Origin: a virus
Direction: 5' to 3' (one strand)
DNA: 25,833 bases
Virus record (IMG/VR): IMGVR_UViG_3300009008_000221
Location: 1-25,833 of that record
Every line of letters starts with the position of its first letter. Position 1 is the first letter of the stretch. Both the position numbers and the translations under genes were made by a program. The notes under the pieces were generated by a model. The model made no database searches, was not told where the DNA came from, and saw only the letters and a list, made by a program, of their open reading frames with translations. Shown piece after piece: positions 6,198 to 13,900 of this stretch.

Positions 6198-6225
6198 ATT
6201 ATACACACATAACATATCATGTCAA
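6198..6225 (-). promoter_or_regulatory. Leftward sigma70-type promoter
   Basis: On the minus strand a consensus TTGACA (6220-6225) lies 16 bp from a consensus TATAAT (6198-6203). The -10 box lies between the arms of TGTGTG (6190-6195) and CACACA (6204-6209), an inverted repeat that could be an operator. It points at the 6081 and 5614 genes with a leader of about 110 nt. Confidence 0.88.
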
Positions 6226-6245
6226 ACTTTTTTTACTTTATTTAT

Positions 6246-6273
6246 TTGACATGGAATTTAATTAATGTATAAT
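6246..6273 (+). promoter_or_regulatory. Rightward sigma70-type promoter
   Basis: A consensus TTGACA (6246-6251) and consensus TATAAT (6268-6273) are separated by 16 bp. It lies back to back with the leftward promoter, 20 bp between the -35 boxes, and both begin TTGACATG. It drives the 6328 gene and, through the 6742-6780 element, the 6779 gene. Confidence 0.9.
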
Positions 6274-6327
6274 GAACCGTATCTGAACAATAATGTTTAG
6301 ATAATTCAATAATATAAGGAGTTCAAA

Positions 6328-6717
6328 ATGAACAAAAATAACGAAGAAGTAAGAAATGATTTTGACCAAGTAGTAATGCGCTTTGGGGATTTTTACCAAG
6401 AAGCAATTGGGTTTGATGTTAGTTTCTATTGCGGATATGACGACATCGATAATGTACTAGGACTTAAAGAAGTGTTGGAAAATCCAAAAGATACTATTTA
6501 CAATAAAGCGTGGTTAAACGCACTACCTGTGAAAGTATTTGATAAAATCGTCGACGAGTGTATCAAGGCATCAGTTAGTGCTACCGCTGATGGGTATTTG
6601 GATAATGATACTTGTATGGAACATATTACTGAACTCAAAGAATATCATGACAATGCCGATTTCATTAAAGATGAATTTTCCAAGGATTTTGCAACTTTAT
6701 GTAAGGTTAATGTATAA
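6328..6717 (+). CDS. Unknown early protein (129 aa), paralogue of the next gene
   Basis: Start ATG 6328 follows AAGGAGTTCAAA, an optimal ribosome-binding site, about 50 nt downstream of a consensus promoter, so strong early expression is expected. The protein is acidic with no membrane segment or catalytic motif I recognise. Residues about 13-110 align with the 123-aa product of 6779-7150: DFDQV/DFNQV, ENPKDTIYNKAWLNALPVKV against KDPRNTIYNPMWLSELPMKI, and GYLDNDTCMEHITELKEY against GYINIDTFMEYMNELQLY. The pair looks like an old tandem duplication. High acidity and early expression would fit a host-directed or DNA-mimic-type protein, but that is speculation. Confidence 0.82.
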   Translation: MNKNNEEVRNDFDQVVMRFGDFYQEAIGFDVSFYCGYDDIDNVLGLKEVLENPKDTIYNKAWLNALPVKVFDKIVDECIKASVSATADGYLDNDTCMEHITELKEYHDNADFIKDEFSKDFATLCKVNV

Positions 6718-6741
6718 TTAAATTTACTTAACAAATAATAT

Positions 6742-6780
6742 AGGACTTTTCAAATGAAAAGTCCTTTTAGGACTTTTCAT
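6742..6780 (+). promoter_or_regulatory. Two-way hairpin switch over the start of the 6779 gene
   Basis: The ten-mer GGACTTTTCA occurs at 6743-6752 and 6770-6779, and its complement TGAAAAGTCC lies between them at 6755-6764. The middle arm can pair upstream (11 bp, 6742-6752 with 6755-6765, then a short T run, terminator-like) or downstream (12 bp, 6754-6765 with 6769-6780, TTT loop). The downstream fold buries both the AGGA site and the AT of the start codon of the 6779 gene. The folds exclude each other. A 17-codon frame (ATG 6754, MKSPFRTFHDFSRTNFK) starts in the middle arm, overlaps the next gene out of frame, and could be a leader peptide. Confidence 0.75.
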
Positions 6781-7150
6781 GATTTCAGCAGAACAAACTT
6801 TAAGTGACTTTAATCAAGTACAACAACAACTAATTGATATGTACATCGAACGACTTGATTTTAACATTACTGAATTTTGTAGTGATTACACAATCGGTAC
6901 TATTATCGGTAAAGATAAGGTACTAAAAGACCCACGAAATACTATCTACAACCCAATGTGGTTAAGTGAATTACCTATGAAGATTTACTTTGAACTCATT
7001 GATGCTTGTATTGAAACTTCAATTAATCACAAAACCAAAGGTTACATCAACATTGATACTTTCATGGAGTACATGAATGAACTTCAATTATATCGTCGTA
7101 ACCCAAACTACACTGATGAATTAGGTGGGTTAGTATCACCTGTGATTTAA
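6779..7150 (+). CDS. Unknown early protein (123 aa), paralogue of the 6328 gene
   Basis: The frame opens MISAEQTLSDFNQVQQQLID and contains NTIYNPMWLSELPMKIYFEL, the best conserved block shared with its upstream neighbour. No known domain is recognised. ATG 6779 is preceded by AGGACTTTTC, and both the site and the start codon lie in one arm of the 6742-6780 hairpin, so translation is probably conditional. It lacks the acidic C-terminal tail of its paralogue. The stop codon overlaps by 3 bases with the stop codon of the convergent minus-strand gene (shared TTA/TAA at 7147-7150). Two copies kept side by side, one under a separate structural control, suggest divergent timing or dosage. Confidence 0.82.
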   Translation: MISAEQTLSDFNQVQQQLIDMYIERLDFNITEFCSDYTIGTIIGKDKVLKDPRNTIYNPMWLSELPMKIYFELIDACIETSINHKTKGYINIDTFMEYMNELQLYRRNPNYTDELGGLVSPVI

Positions 7151-7773
7151 ACTTCAATGAATAATCGCTTAAATGCTCGCTCTTGGTCTTCTGATGCAGT
7201 TGATGCGTACAGGTTTTCTTCCATGTCTTTGAAGTAAATATCCCATCTATCTTGTAAGTAATAAAGTAAATGCTCAGCATCTAATGTACTTCTGAATTTT
7301 GCATCTTTGTGTCGTTTGATGTGCTTATCAACAACATCTAATGGGTACGACCTATCATCTTCGTGATGTACATCAACATAACCTTCACCATAAGTTTTGT
7401 AAAATTCAAGCATTGCTGTGAAAATATCATTTTCACCTAAATCACTAGCAGATGACACATCAGTTAATTTGTTAAATTCATCTTCGTTCATATAAAAATA
7501 GTCGTTGTTTAAATTTTTATCAAATACATGCACTGAAACTAATATTTTATTATCAATAACTTTAGGTTTAACCCAATGCAATGAAGTATCATCGATGTAA
7601 CTATGCACCTTACTAACTATAGTTTCGTTGTTATCATCGAATTTATACAAACTAAAGTTGTACTCATTACCCATGTAATGACAATCAATACCAGTTGAAC
7701 TTGCAGTTAGTCGTTCCCAAAGCAAAATATCCATAAGTGCTTCTTTAGTAATTACCTTTGATTTGTAAATCAT
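7147..7773 (-). CDS. Unknown protein (208 aa) downstream of the polymerase-like gene
   Basis: The frame is open from TTG 7791, but ATG 7773 (MIYKSKVITKEALMDILLWE) with GGGAAAATAT before it is the better start, resembling the GGGAAAA leader of the upstream gene. The product is soluble, acidic and mixed alpha/beta: HYMGNEYNFSLYKFDDNNET, then KILVSVHVFDKNLNNDYFYM, HHEDDRSYPLDVVDKHIKRH and EHLLYYLQDRWDIYFKDMEE. HHEDD is a possible metal-binding cluster, though nothing proves it. It lies about 30 bp behind the polymerase-like gene on the same strand, so a role in DNA replication or metabolism is plausible from position only. Confidence 0.7.
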   Translation of the reverse strand: MIYKSKVITKEALMDILLWERLTASSTGIDCHYMGNEYNFSLYKFDDNNETIVSKVHSYIDDTSLHWVKPKVIDNKILVSVHVFDKNLNNDYFYMNEDEFNKLTDVSSASDLGENDIFTAMLEFYKTYGEGYVDVHHEDDRSYPLDVVDKHIKRHKDAKFRSTLDAEHLLYYLQDRWDIYFKDMEENLYASTASEDQERAFKRLFIEV

Positions 7774-7803
7774 ATATTTTCCCGAGTTCAATTAAAGCGA
7801 TTA

Positions 7804-9174
7804 TTATAACGCTTTTACAGTAACAGTTAAGTTGAATTTCTTAAAACCTAATTCAATTTTGTTAATTTCAGTAGTTGTTAAATTACCCATGTAAACACCA
7901 TCATGTACTGAAAGTCTAATCTTACGCTTGTACTTCTTTAAAACAGTCTGCATTACTTTAGTTTCAAAGTGTTGATACATGTAATTAAGAACCTTGCCTT
8001 TCTTAAGATTTTTAGTAATGTCGCCATTAGTGTGCAATGATGGTAATTTCAACTTCTTAAGATGTTGATTATGTTTTACCAATGCTTCTTGAATTGCTTG
8101 TAATTCACTGTAGTAGCCTTTAACAAATGTATGTTTAACAAAGCGATTGTACTGTTCTACTGTAAAAGTACCATCGTTAACTAATGTGAAGTATTTTGCT
8201 TGACCTGGTGATTTAATTTCATGAATCACCGAACCCATTCCAATTGCTGTAATTCCTCGCTTAGCACTCTTAACATTTTCATCAGTACAATTATCCAACC
8301 CAAACACGAACTTAGTAACTTCATGTCTTATTGAACTTTTAAAGCGTTTGAATTGCTTCAAGTACTTGTGTGGTAGGTTGTATTTCTTGGCTTCTTGAAT
8401 TAAGAACGAGTTGCTACATGAATTAATATCAATTTCAGTACAACCTTTAAAACACGCTTTACGAACTTCTTTAGGTGTGAATTGAACATTAGTGTATCTT
8501 GAACCTCGATAATACTTACGCCCAAAGTCTGACATTCTAATAACATGTGGAATATAACCATTTGCTGAATTAATAAACAACAACTGCTTAGCAATTGCTC
8601 TATGTTTACGGTCTTCAGTAGTACAACTGAAGTCTTGCAATGCATCTGAATTAATGTAGATTTTATCAATCACATCATTCGGCTTAGTTAATGAATCAAC
8701 AACAACAGTAGCACTTGAACATAACATCTTAACTTCTGCATTTAACTCAGTTGATATTTGAACATCACTAATACCTATACGAGTATTACCATCTTTAACT
8801 ACAACTAGTAATGGGTTTACTTCTTGTATTGCTTTCCAAGTGATGTATGGTTTCTTATTAACATTAAACTTGTCATTATTAAACACTGGTTTATCAAACC
8901 TAAACTTGTACAATCGATTGTTACCTTGTCTATTAATATTACGCCATATCAACTGATTAATGACATTATTGTAAATCATTGTTACTTTATCAACTGCTCT
9001 GTGTAATGGGTAACCGTAATGCTTGTGTATTAGTTCAGATGTTTTGTTTATGTAATGTTGTTTGTGTGTTAACTTGTCTTTACTATTAACGAGGTGTGTT
9101 TCACACACCGTCGTACTGTCGATAGTGTTTGTGGTTTGTGGTGTGGGTAATGCTTGGGTGTTAGTGCGTGTCAT
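7804..9174 (-). CDS. Divergent family A-like nucleic acid polymerase core (456 aa)
   Basis: Three blocks in the right order and spacing resemble the palm/fingers of DNA polymerase I-type enzymes. Motif A-like: CTEIDINSCSNSFLIQEA with D249. Motif B/O-helix-like: IRHEVTKFVFGL with R283, K288, F291 and G292. Motif C-like: IRLSVHDGVYMG with H424 and D425, preceded by a helix (YMYQHFETKVMQTVL) where Pol I has its Q-helix. A-to-B (39) and B-to-C (137) spacings are close to Klenow (about 50 and 125). Residues 1-200 match nothing I know, and no 3'-5' exonuclease motifs are seen. Motif A also recalls the D-x-S-C-S of T7-type RNA polymerases, so a DNA polymerase, primase-polymerase or RNA polymerase role all remain open. 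Start ATG 9174 follows GGGAAAAAC. Likely the phage replicase. Confidence 0.65.
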   Translation of the reverse strand: MTRTNTQALPTPQTTNTIDSTTVCETHLVNSKDKLTHKQHYINKTSELIHKHYGYPLHRAVDKVTMIYNNVINQLIWRNINRQGNNRLYKFRFDKPVFNNDKFNVNKKPYITWKAIQEVNPLLVVVKDGNTRIGISDVQISTELNAEVKMLCSSATVVVDSLTKPNDVIDKIYINSDALQDFSCTTEDRKHRAIAKQLLFINSANGYIPHVIRMSDFGRKYYRGSRYTNVQFTPKEVRKACFKGCTEIDINSCSNSFLIQEAKKYNLPHKYLKQFKRFKSSIRHEVTKFVFGLDNCTDENVKSAKRGITAIGMGSVIHEIKSPGQAKYFTLVNDGTFTVEQYNRFVKHTFVKGYYSELQAIQEALVKHNQHLKKLKLPSLHTNGDITKNLKKGKVLNYMYQHFETKVMQTVLKKYKRKIRLSVHDGVYMGNLTTTEINKIELGFKKFNLTVTVKAL

Positions 9175-9346
9175 GTGTTGTGTTTTTCCCTATTATTAAA
9201 AAAAAATATATACTACCATAATATCCTGTAGTAATATACTTTGTGAATTATAACATTAAATCGATTTAATTGTTTGTAGTTATTTACACTTAACAGTGTA
9301 AAATATGTAAATACAGTTACATTATTAACAATATTAGGAAATTATA
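9175..9346. promoter_or_regulatory. Divergent intergenic region with two perfect palindromes; possible operator or origin
   Basis: Between the divergent polymerase-like and zinc-protein genes lie a 16-bp palindrome centred on ATCGAT (9255-9270) and TTTACACT-TAAC-AGTGTAAA (9283-9302). A third, looser repeat is TACTAC/GTAGTA around 9215-9235, and an A/T run lies at about 9199-9212. A minus-strand TATAAT sits at about 9248-9253 beside the first palindrome, without a good -35. The layout fits regulator binding sites for both genes or a replication origin beside the replicase gene. Confidence 0.5.
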
Positions 9347-9727
9347 ATGAAATATCAAGAAGCAGTAGATTTAGGACTTGACACTTATGTACCTGATAAT
9401 CCTTGCGAGCGTGGACATTATCATCGTAAAGTTAAAGGCAGGTATTGTGTTGAATGTAAGAAAATCACAGACGAACTTTACAGAAACGACCCGCTTAGAA
9501 AAGCCAAATTAGCAGAAAAACAAAGAGAGTATCGCGCAAGCAAAGGTGACGAATACCGAAAATACATTACCGAGTACATGCGTGAGTATCGTAAAACTGA
9601 AAGACACAAGGAATGGCGTAAGAAGTACTACGACGAAGTAGCATCACCATCGGCTAAGCGTTTACATAGAAAATTGTATTTAGAAGAACAAGAAGCAAAG
9701 CGCAAAGCACAACAAAATAATGAATGA
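9347..9727 (+). CDS. Basic zinc-binding-type protein (126 aa), HNH-associated N-terminal motif
   Basis: Residues 19-38 read PCERGHYHRKVKGRYCVECK, giving C20, H24, C34 and C37. This PC..GH...(R)...C..C motif is familiar from phage zinc-ribbon modules at the front of HNH or endonuclease VII-like proteins. Here no HNH block follows. The rest is a strongly basic helix-rich region with repeated E-Y-R-K patterns (QREYRASKGDEYRKYI, YMREYRKTERHKEWRKKYY). That composition suits nucleic acid binding. Start ATG 9347 follows TAGGAAATTATA. It overlaps the next gene by 8 bp, so the two zinc-type proteins are coupled. A DNA-binding accessory to the divergent polymerase-like gene is an inference from position. 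Confidence 0.75.
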   Translation: MKYQEAVDLGLDTYVPDNPCERGHYHRKVKGRYCVECKKITDELYRNDPLRKAKLAEKQREYRASKGDEYRKYITEYMREYRKTERHKEWRKKYYDEVASPSAKRLHRKLYLEEQEAKRKAQQNNE

Positions 9728-9968
9728 ACCTTTACGCAAGCACTTAGTAGAACATTACACATTTTCACAAGGTCATGGTAAACATTTAGATAAAACTGAA
9801 TTTGTTGTTGAAGGTAACACATTCATTAGACTTAAGAACTGTTCTAAGTACAAATGTAGTCATTGTGATAAAACATTTAAAGAAATGCCTGTTATTAATT
9901 GGCGTTTTAATAAAACAACAAATAAATGGCGAGGTAGGTGTAGTTGCAGAAAGAATTTCCTACCCTAG
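9720..9968 (+). CDS. Small cysteine-rich zinc-finger-type protein (82 aa)
   Basis: The start ATG 9720 overlaps the end of the previous gene by 8 bp. Cysteines C41, C46, C49, C74 and C76 (CSKYKCSHCDKTF and RGRCSCRKNF) could form one treble-clef or ribbon-type zinc site, with CSHCDKTF resembling a zinc-finger knuckle. Basic residues surround both clusters. No catalytic domain is visible. It is likely a DNA- or RNA-binding partner of the 126-aa product; the exact family is not recognised. The following 45 bp to the convergent 10014 gene contain only a weak inverted repeat. Confidence 0.75.
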   Translation: MNEPLRKHLVEHYTFSQGHGKHLDKTEFVVEGNTFIRLKNCSKYKCSHCDKTFKEMPVINWRFNKTTNKWRGRCSCRKNFLP

Positions 9969-9986
9969 GCTTAAAATTCTTTGATT

Positions 9987-10017
9987 CTAGTGTACTTTAT
10001 TGGGGTAGTAATACTAG
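9987..10017. terminator. Weak inverted repeat between convergent genes
   Basis: CTAGT (9987-9991) and ACTAG (10013-10017) face each other between the plus-strand zinc gene and the minus-strand 10014 gene. The stem is short and the loop long, without a clear T run, so terminator function is only a guess. Confidence 0.25.
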
Positions 10018-10343
10018 GAGTTAAGTTTACTCAAATAATGCTCTGTAACAGGAATTGCTTCAGCCATAACTGCTTCGATATCAACTGTTAAATCGATGTG
10101 TTTGATTTGTTCTTGAACATCAATTAATGCTACATTGATAATTTCATCGATTTGGTCTATATCGATATAATCACCAAGTGCTTTTAGTTTCTTCACATCG
10201 ATAGTTCTAGGTAATTTTGTATCTGTGTTGTAACTGATGTGAATCTTATCGATGAACTCCGTAGCAAACTCAGTTTTATCAACCGAATCAACTAAGCGTT
10301 TCCATCGTGCAACTTGTGCTTGTTGTTGTAAATTAATTGACAT
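10014..10343 (-). CDS. Unknown soluble protein (109 aa) at the end of the tail operon
   Basis: An open frame extends to GTG 10358, but ATG 10343 (MSINLQQQAQVARWKRLVDS) overlaps the end of the exported-peptide gene and gives a more usual start. The sequence is helix-rich and acidic in its second half: KTEFATEFIDKIHISYNTDT, then KLKALGDYIDIDQIDEIINV and LIDVQEQIKHIDLTVDIEAV. No signal peptide, membrane segment or enzyme motif is present, so it does not look like a lysin. It is the last leftward gene after the short fibre gene and the 52-aa exported peptide. In phages of this type that place often holds lysis or host-range genes, but the sequence does not say which. Confidence 0.7.
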   Translation of the reverse strand: MSINLQQQAQVARWKRLVDSVDKTEFATEFIDKIHISYNTDTKLPRTIDVKKLKALGDYIDIDQIDEIINVALIDVQEQIKHIDLTVDIEAVMAEAIPVTEHYLSKLNS

Positions 10344-10491
10344 CGCATTTACAAACACAAGGTTGTTGCTGTTGTTGTGGGTTCATCATTTTCATCATTT
10401 GTCCTGGCATTTGCATCATAGGTGCAAAAAATGCAAATGCACTAGCACTTAATACAATACCTGACAAAAACACTAAGGTACATTTAGTCAT
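10333..10491 (-). CDS. Small exported Met/Gln/Cys-rich protein (52 aa)
   Basis: ATG 10491 shares its A with the TAA stop of the upstream fibre gene (TAATG overlap), and the TAA stop lies inside the start of the next gene. The N-terminus MTKCTLVFLSGIVLSASAFA is a good signal peptide (short basic start, hydrophobic core, AFA cleavage box). There is no lipobox cysteine. The mature part is about 32 residues: FFAPMMQMPGQMMKMMNPQQ, then QQQPCVCKCDVN. It is thus unusually rich in Met (seven) and ends in C-V-C-K-C, a composition seen in metal-binding or disulfide-bonded peptides. Overlaps on both sides support real translation. Role unknown: lysis helper, superinfection exclusion or metal binding are all possible. 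Confidence 0.7.
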   Translation of the reverse strand: MTKCTLVFLSGIVLSASAFAFFAPMMQMPGQMMKMMNPQQQQQPCVCKCDVN

Positions 10492-10940
10492 TATGTTGCG
10501 CTAATCAATGAACCTAATGCAATACGATTCCATTGGTAAATGCCTGCACCTGCATCGTAAGTACCGTTTGATACTGCTAATGAAGCACTACCTGCATCAC
10601 CATCACTACAATAAGCAATAGTACCTGCAGGATGGTTAAGTGCTTCTAATTCAGCAGTTGTTTTTGCTTGTAAACCTAATGCGTATTGTAGTAATACAAT
10701 ACCTGTTGATGGTTGCATTACAATATCATTAGAACCACCACTTGTAAAAGTAGTAGGCATATTAGCATTTGGTACTTGTCCACTACTATCTAGTGGTGCT
10801 ATACCATCTGTTGTATTTCTTGAATCAATTAACTCACTTAATCTAACAAGTGCGTTGTGCAATTCTGCTCTTGCTAAACCTACACTATCTGATGCATCAT
10901 CTAAATGTGTGTATGTTATGTCGTTTGTTGGGTAACTCAT
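10491..10940 (-). CDS. Short tail fibre-like protein (149 aa)
   Basis: The N-terminus MSYPTNDITYTHLDDASDSV, then LARAELHNALVRLSELIDSR, is the helical attachment segment common to phage fibre proteins. TTDGIAPLDSSGQVPNANMP is the typical fibre linker motif. The rest is Gly/Ser/Ala-rich and beta-like (GTIAYCSDGDAGSASLAVSN and 'IYQWNRIALGSLISAT'), resembling the tip domains of small virion proteins. ATG 10940 has an AAGGAATTAAC site and lies 9 bp after the tail-tip gene. It is likely attached to the tail tip as a side fibre. Confidence 0.8.
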   Translation of the reverse strand: MSYPTNDITYTHLDDASDSVGLARAELHNALVRLSELIDSRNTTDGIAPLDSSGQVPNANMPTTFTSGGSNDIVMQPSTGIVLLQYALGLQAKTTAELEALNHPAGTIAYCSDGDAGSASLAVSNGTYDAGAGIYQWNRIALGSLISAT

Positions 10941-10949
10941 GTTAATTCC

Positions 10950-13900
10950 TTATCTAATTTGATTTTCTACTAAAACAAAGTCTGTAAAAATACCTTTGTC
11001 GTTTTTAACTTGTATTACATTCGGTAATCCGTACACAGTTAAATCAATAACTGCATCTGTTACATTATTAGTGGCTATGTCAACAACTTTAATTTCTGGA
11101 TTGTACGAAACTGCATCTAGTCCAATGTAACTACCAGTAACATTTAGTGTTTCTGTTTCTGCAGAATTAATCCAAACACCTCTAACTGCTTTTAGTCTAT
11201 TTACTGAAAAAGTATTACCTGCACCATCTTTAAACTTAGGATTCTTCATTGCAGGCACAATATCAATTTCTCTAGCACCAACTGCACCTGTTAATACAGA
11301 TGTATCTAAATCTTTGTATGAAATTTGTGCAGAAGCGTTTCGTATAATCTCAAAATCATAATCGTGTATTGCTACTTGGTCACAACCACTTGTACCTGCA
11401 CCATATATGTGGAAATAAGGCACTGCGTATGATTGTCCAGTAATGTTACCAACGACCGCTGGACTGTGGTAATTACCTGCATTACTTGTTGGCGAGGATG
11501 CAGTAAATGTGTAAATTAATGTATCACTTGAATCATAAATCTTCCAGCCGATACCATACAATGCATAACTGCCATTTGCTGTATCATTATCAGTGAATCC
11601 AACAACACTTACAGTTGCTTTACCTACAGCAACAAACTCCTCGTCTGCATTTAAGTAAACACGGTTTGCTTCAACTACACTTGGTGGGTAATAATAACCA
11701 TCAATTGTTGAACTTGTGCAACCTGTTAATGGATGTGTTGAATACCATGCACCACCATTACCGTTATCTGCAAGTCCACCAGGTTCCCAATCTGCCCATG
11801 CATCGTGCAAATCGTGTTGTGCATCTGACCCTAATGTACAATTTGGATGTCCTGAACCTGGCGGTGATTGTAGTTGACACCACATCAAACCACCATCTTC
11901 ATTTAGTTGTGTATTACCAACAGCATCAACTACAATACCTGTTGGATACGAACTACTAGATAATATACCTCTAATAGCATTTTCGCCTTCGCGATACGGC
12001 ACAGTAACACTAACTATAGTACCTGAACCTTCGTGTCCAGTAACATCAACAGGCACAACTTTAATATCGTATGTAATTCCTGTTATTAGTTTAGTAGTTT
12101 GTACTTTAAATGAGTTAGAAGTTTGATTACCAAGAAATACCCATTCTTCGCTATTAGGTGCTTGTGCATATACTCTAAACCCTGAAACTAACGAATCTAC
12201 AAGTTCATCAAAATTAATTTGTAACCCATTGTACCAAATACCATTTTTTATAATATTTAAATCTAATGTTGAAACAACTGTTAAATTAGTAATAGTAGGC
12301 AAACTGTAACTTGGAACAAATTCATCAATTTGCGTATTGTTATCTAATCCATAACCAACAGGCACAACTAATTTTTGTTTAGTAAACGGAACACCCATTG
12401 CGGCTAATCTTAATGAGAAACTTGTGTTATTCCACTTATTGCCTAAATTGATTTCATCAATGTGTTGTTTGCATTTTAAACCAATTGACATATCAATATT
12501 TCTAGTAACTTCAATAACAACAAACTTATCATTACTTAAATTCGCTTTAGGATATGTAACTTCAATTATGTCGTACACTCTAACATTTGCATGTTTTGGA
12601 GATAGTGTTAACGACACTGTGTTATTAAACTGTGCTTCGTAGAATCTGTATTCAATTGCTGGCATGTTACCATTAATTGACATTTTCTTAATATGTGTGT
12701 CATCAACAGCAACTTTGTTTAATCCATTGTTTGAATTAAAATTTCTACGCCATGTAGGTGGGTTTTCAGGATATACTACTGTTTCGTTTTCTTCTTGTAT
12801 ATAACTGTATTCGTATTGATAAGGTATTTCGTTGTTTGGAGTACTTAATAATTGTATTCCGCCTACAACATCTGATTCAGCAACAGTATGTCTTACAATA
12901 TCCAAATCATTTTCAATTGTAGGTAGCGATGATGCACTTGAAGTTAAACTAAATAATCCGCCTTTAACATCGTGTGTGACATAGTTGGGGTCAATTCTTA
13001 ATATAAACTTACCATCTTCGTAAATTAAAGCACAACCTACTTGCCATAACATACTTTTAATATTACTGATTATTGAACCTGTTGTGTTAATTCTGTAAAA
13101 CTTACTCACTTTGAATAGTTCGAATACTCCATCATTATTTAAAAATGAAATAACATTAGCAAAACTTGTTGAATCAATATCAGCAGGGTCGATACCAGCA
13201 CCGTGTTTAGTACTAATTAAATATTCGTATAGTAGACTAACTAGTGAATTATCAGCAGATGATGTTAAACCTAATGGTGTTTCAACTGCAGAATAATCAG
13301 CAGATTCAATTCCCTTTACATAAAACTTAAAATTAGGTTTTCTGCGTATAAATGTTTGGTTTTTTCCGTGGTCTGCATCGGGATATCTTAATCTAATTTT
13401 TACTACAGATAATCCTGGATATGTTGCTTTATCATTATGCCATGACGGAACAAAATTATTGTTTGCGGTTATGGATGCAACTTTCCATGCATTATATACA
13501 AACCGACCATTGTCATCTGTTGCATCAAGTACATTATGCGAAGTGTCTAAGTTGTATTGACCATCATCTTCACCACCAATGTGTCTACCATATCGAATTA
13601 ATGTTTGATTTGTGCCGTCATCTTTACCAGTATCTGCTTCGATTTTTAATCCAGTGCCTAACCCTTCATGTAACACATAAGTTAAATGTAAGTATTTGTT
13701 GTCTGTGCCTGAACTTGAAATGTGAGATTCAATGCCACCAATCTTAACCCATGTTGATAAAAAGTTAAACAATGACAAGAACTGCGATGCAGATGCATAC
13801 ACAACTGGAATTGTATAATTTCCACCTCTACGATTAACAGTTGTGCCTCTTGTTTCGTTGCTATCCGCTGAAGGCATGTCTGGTATATCAGGTGTAATAG

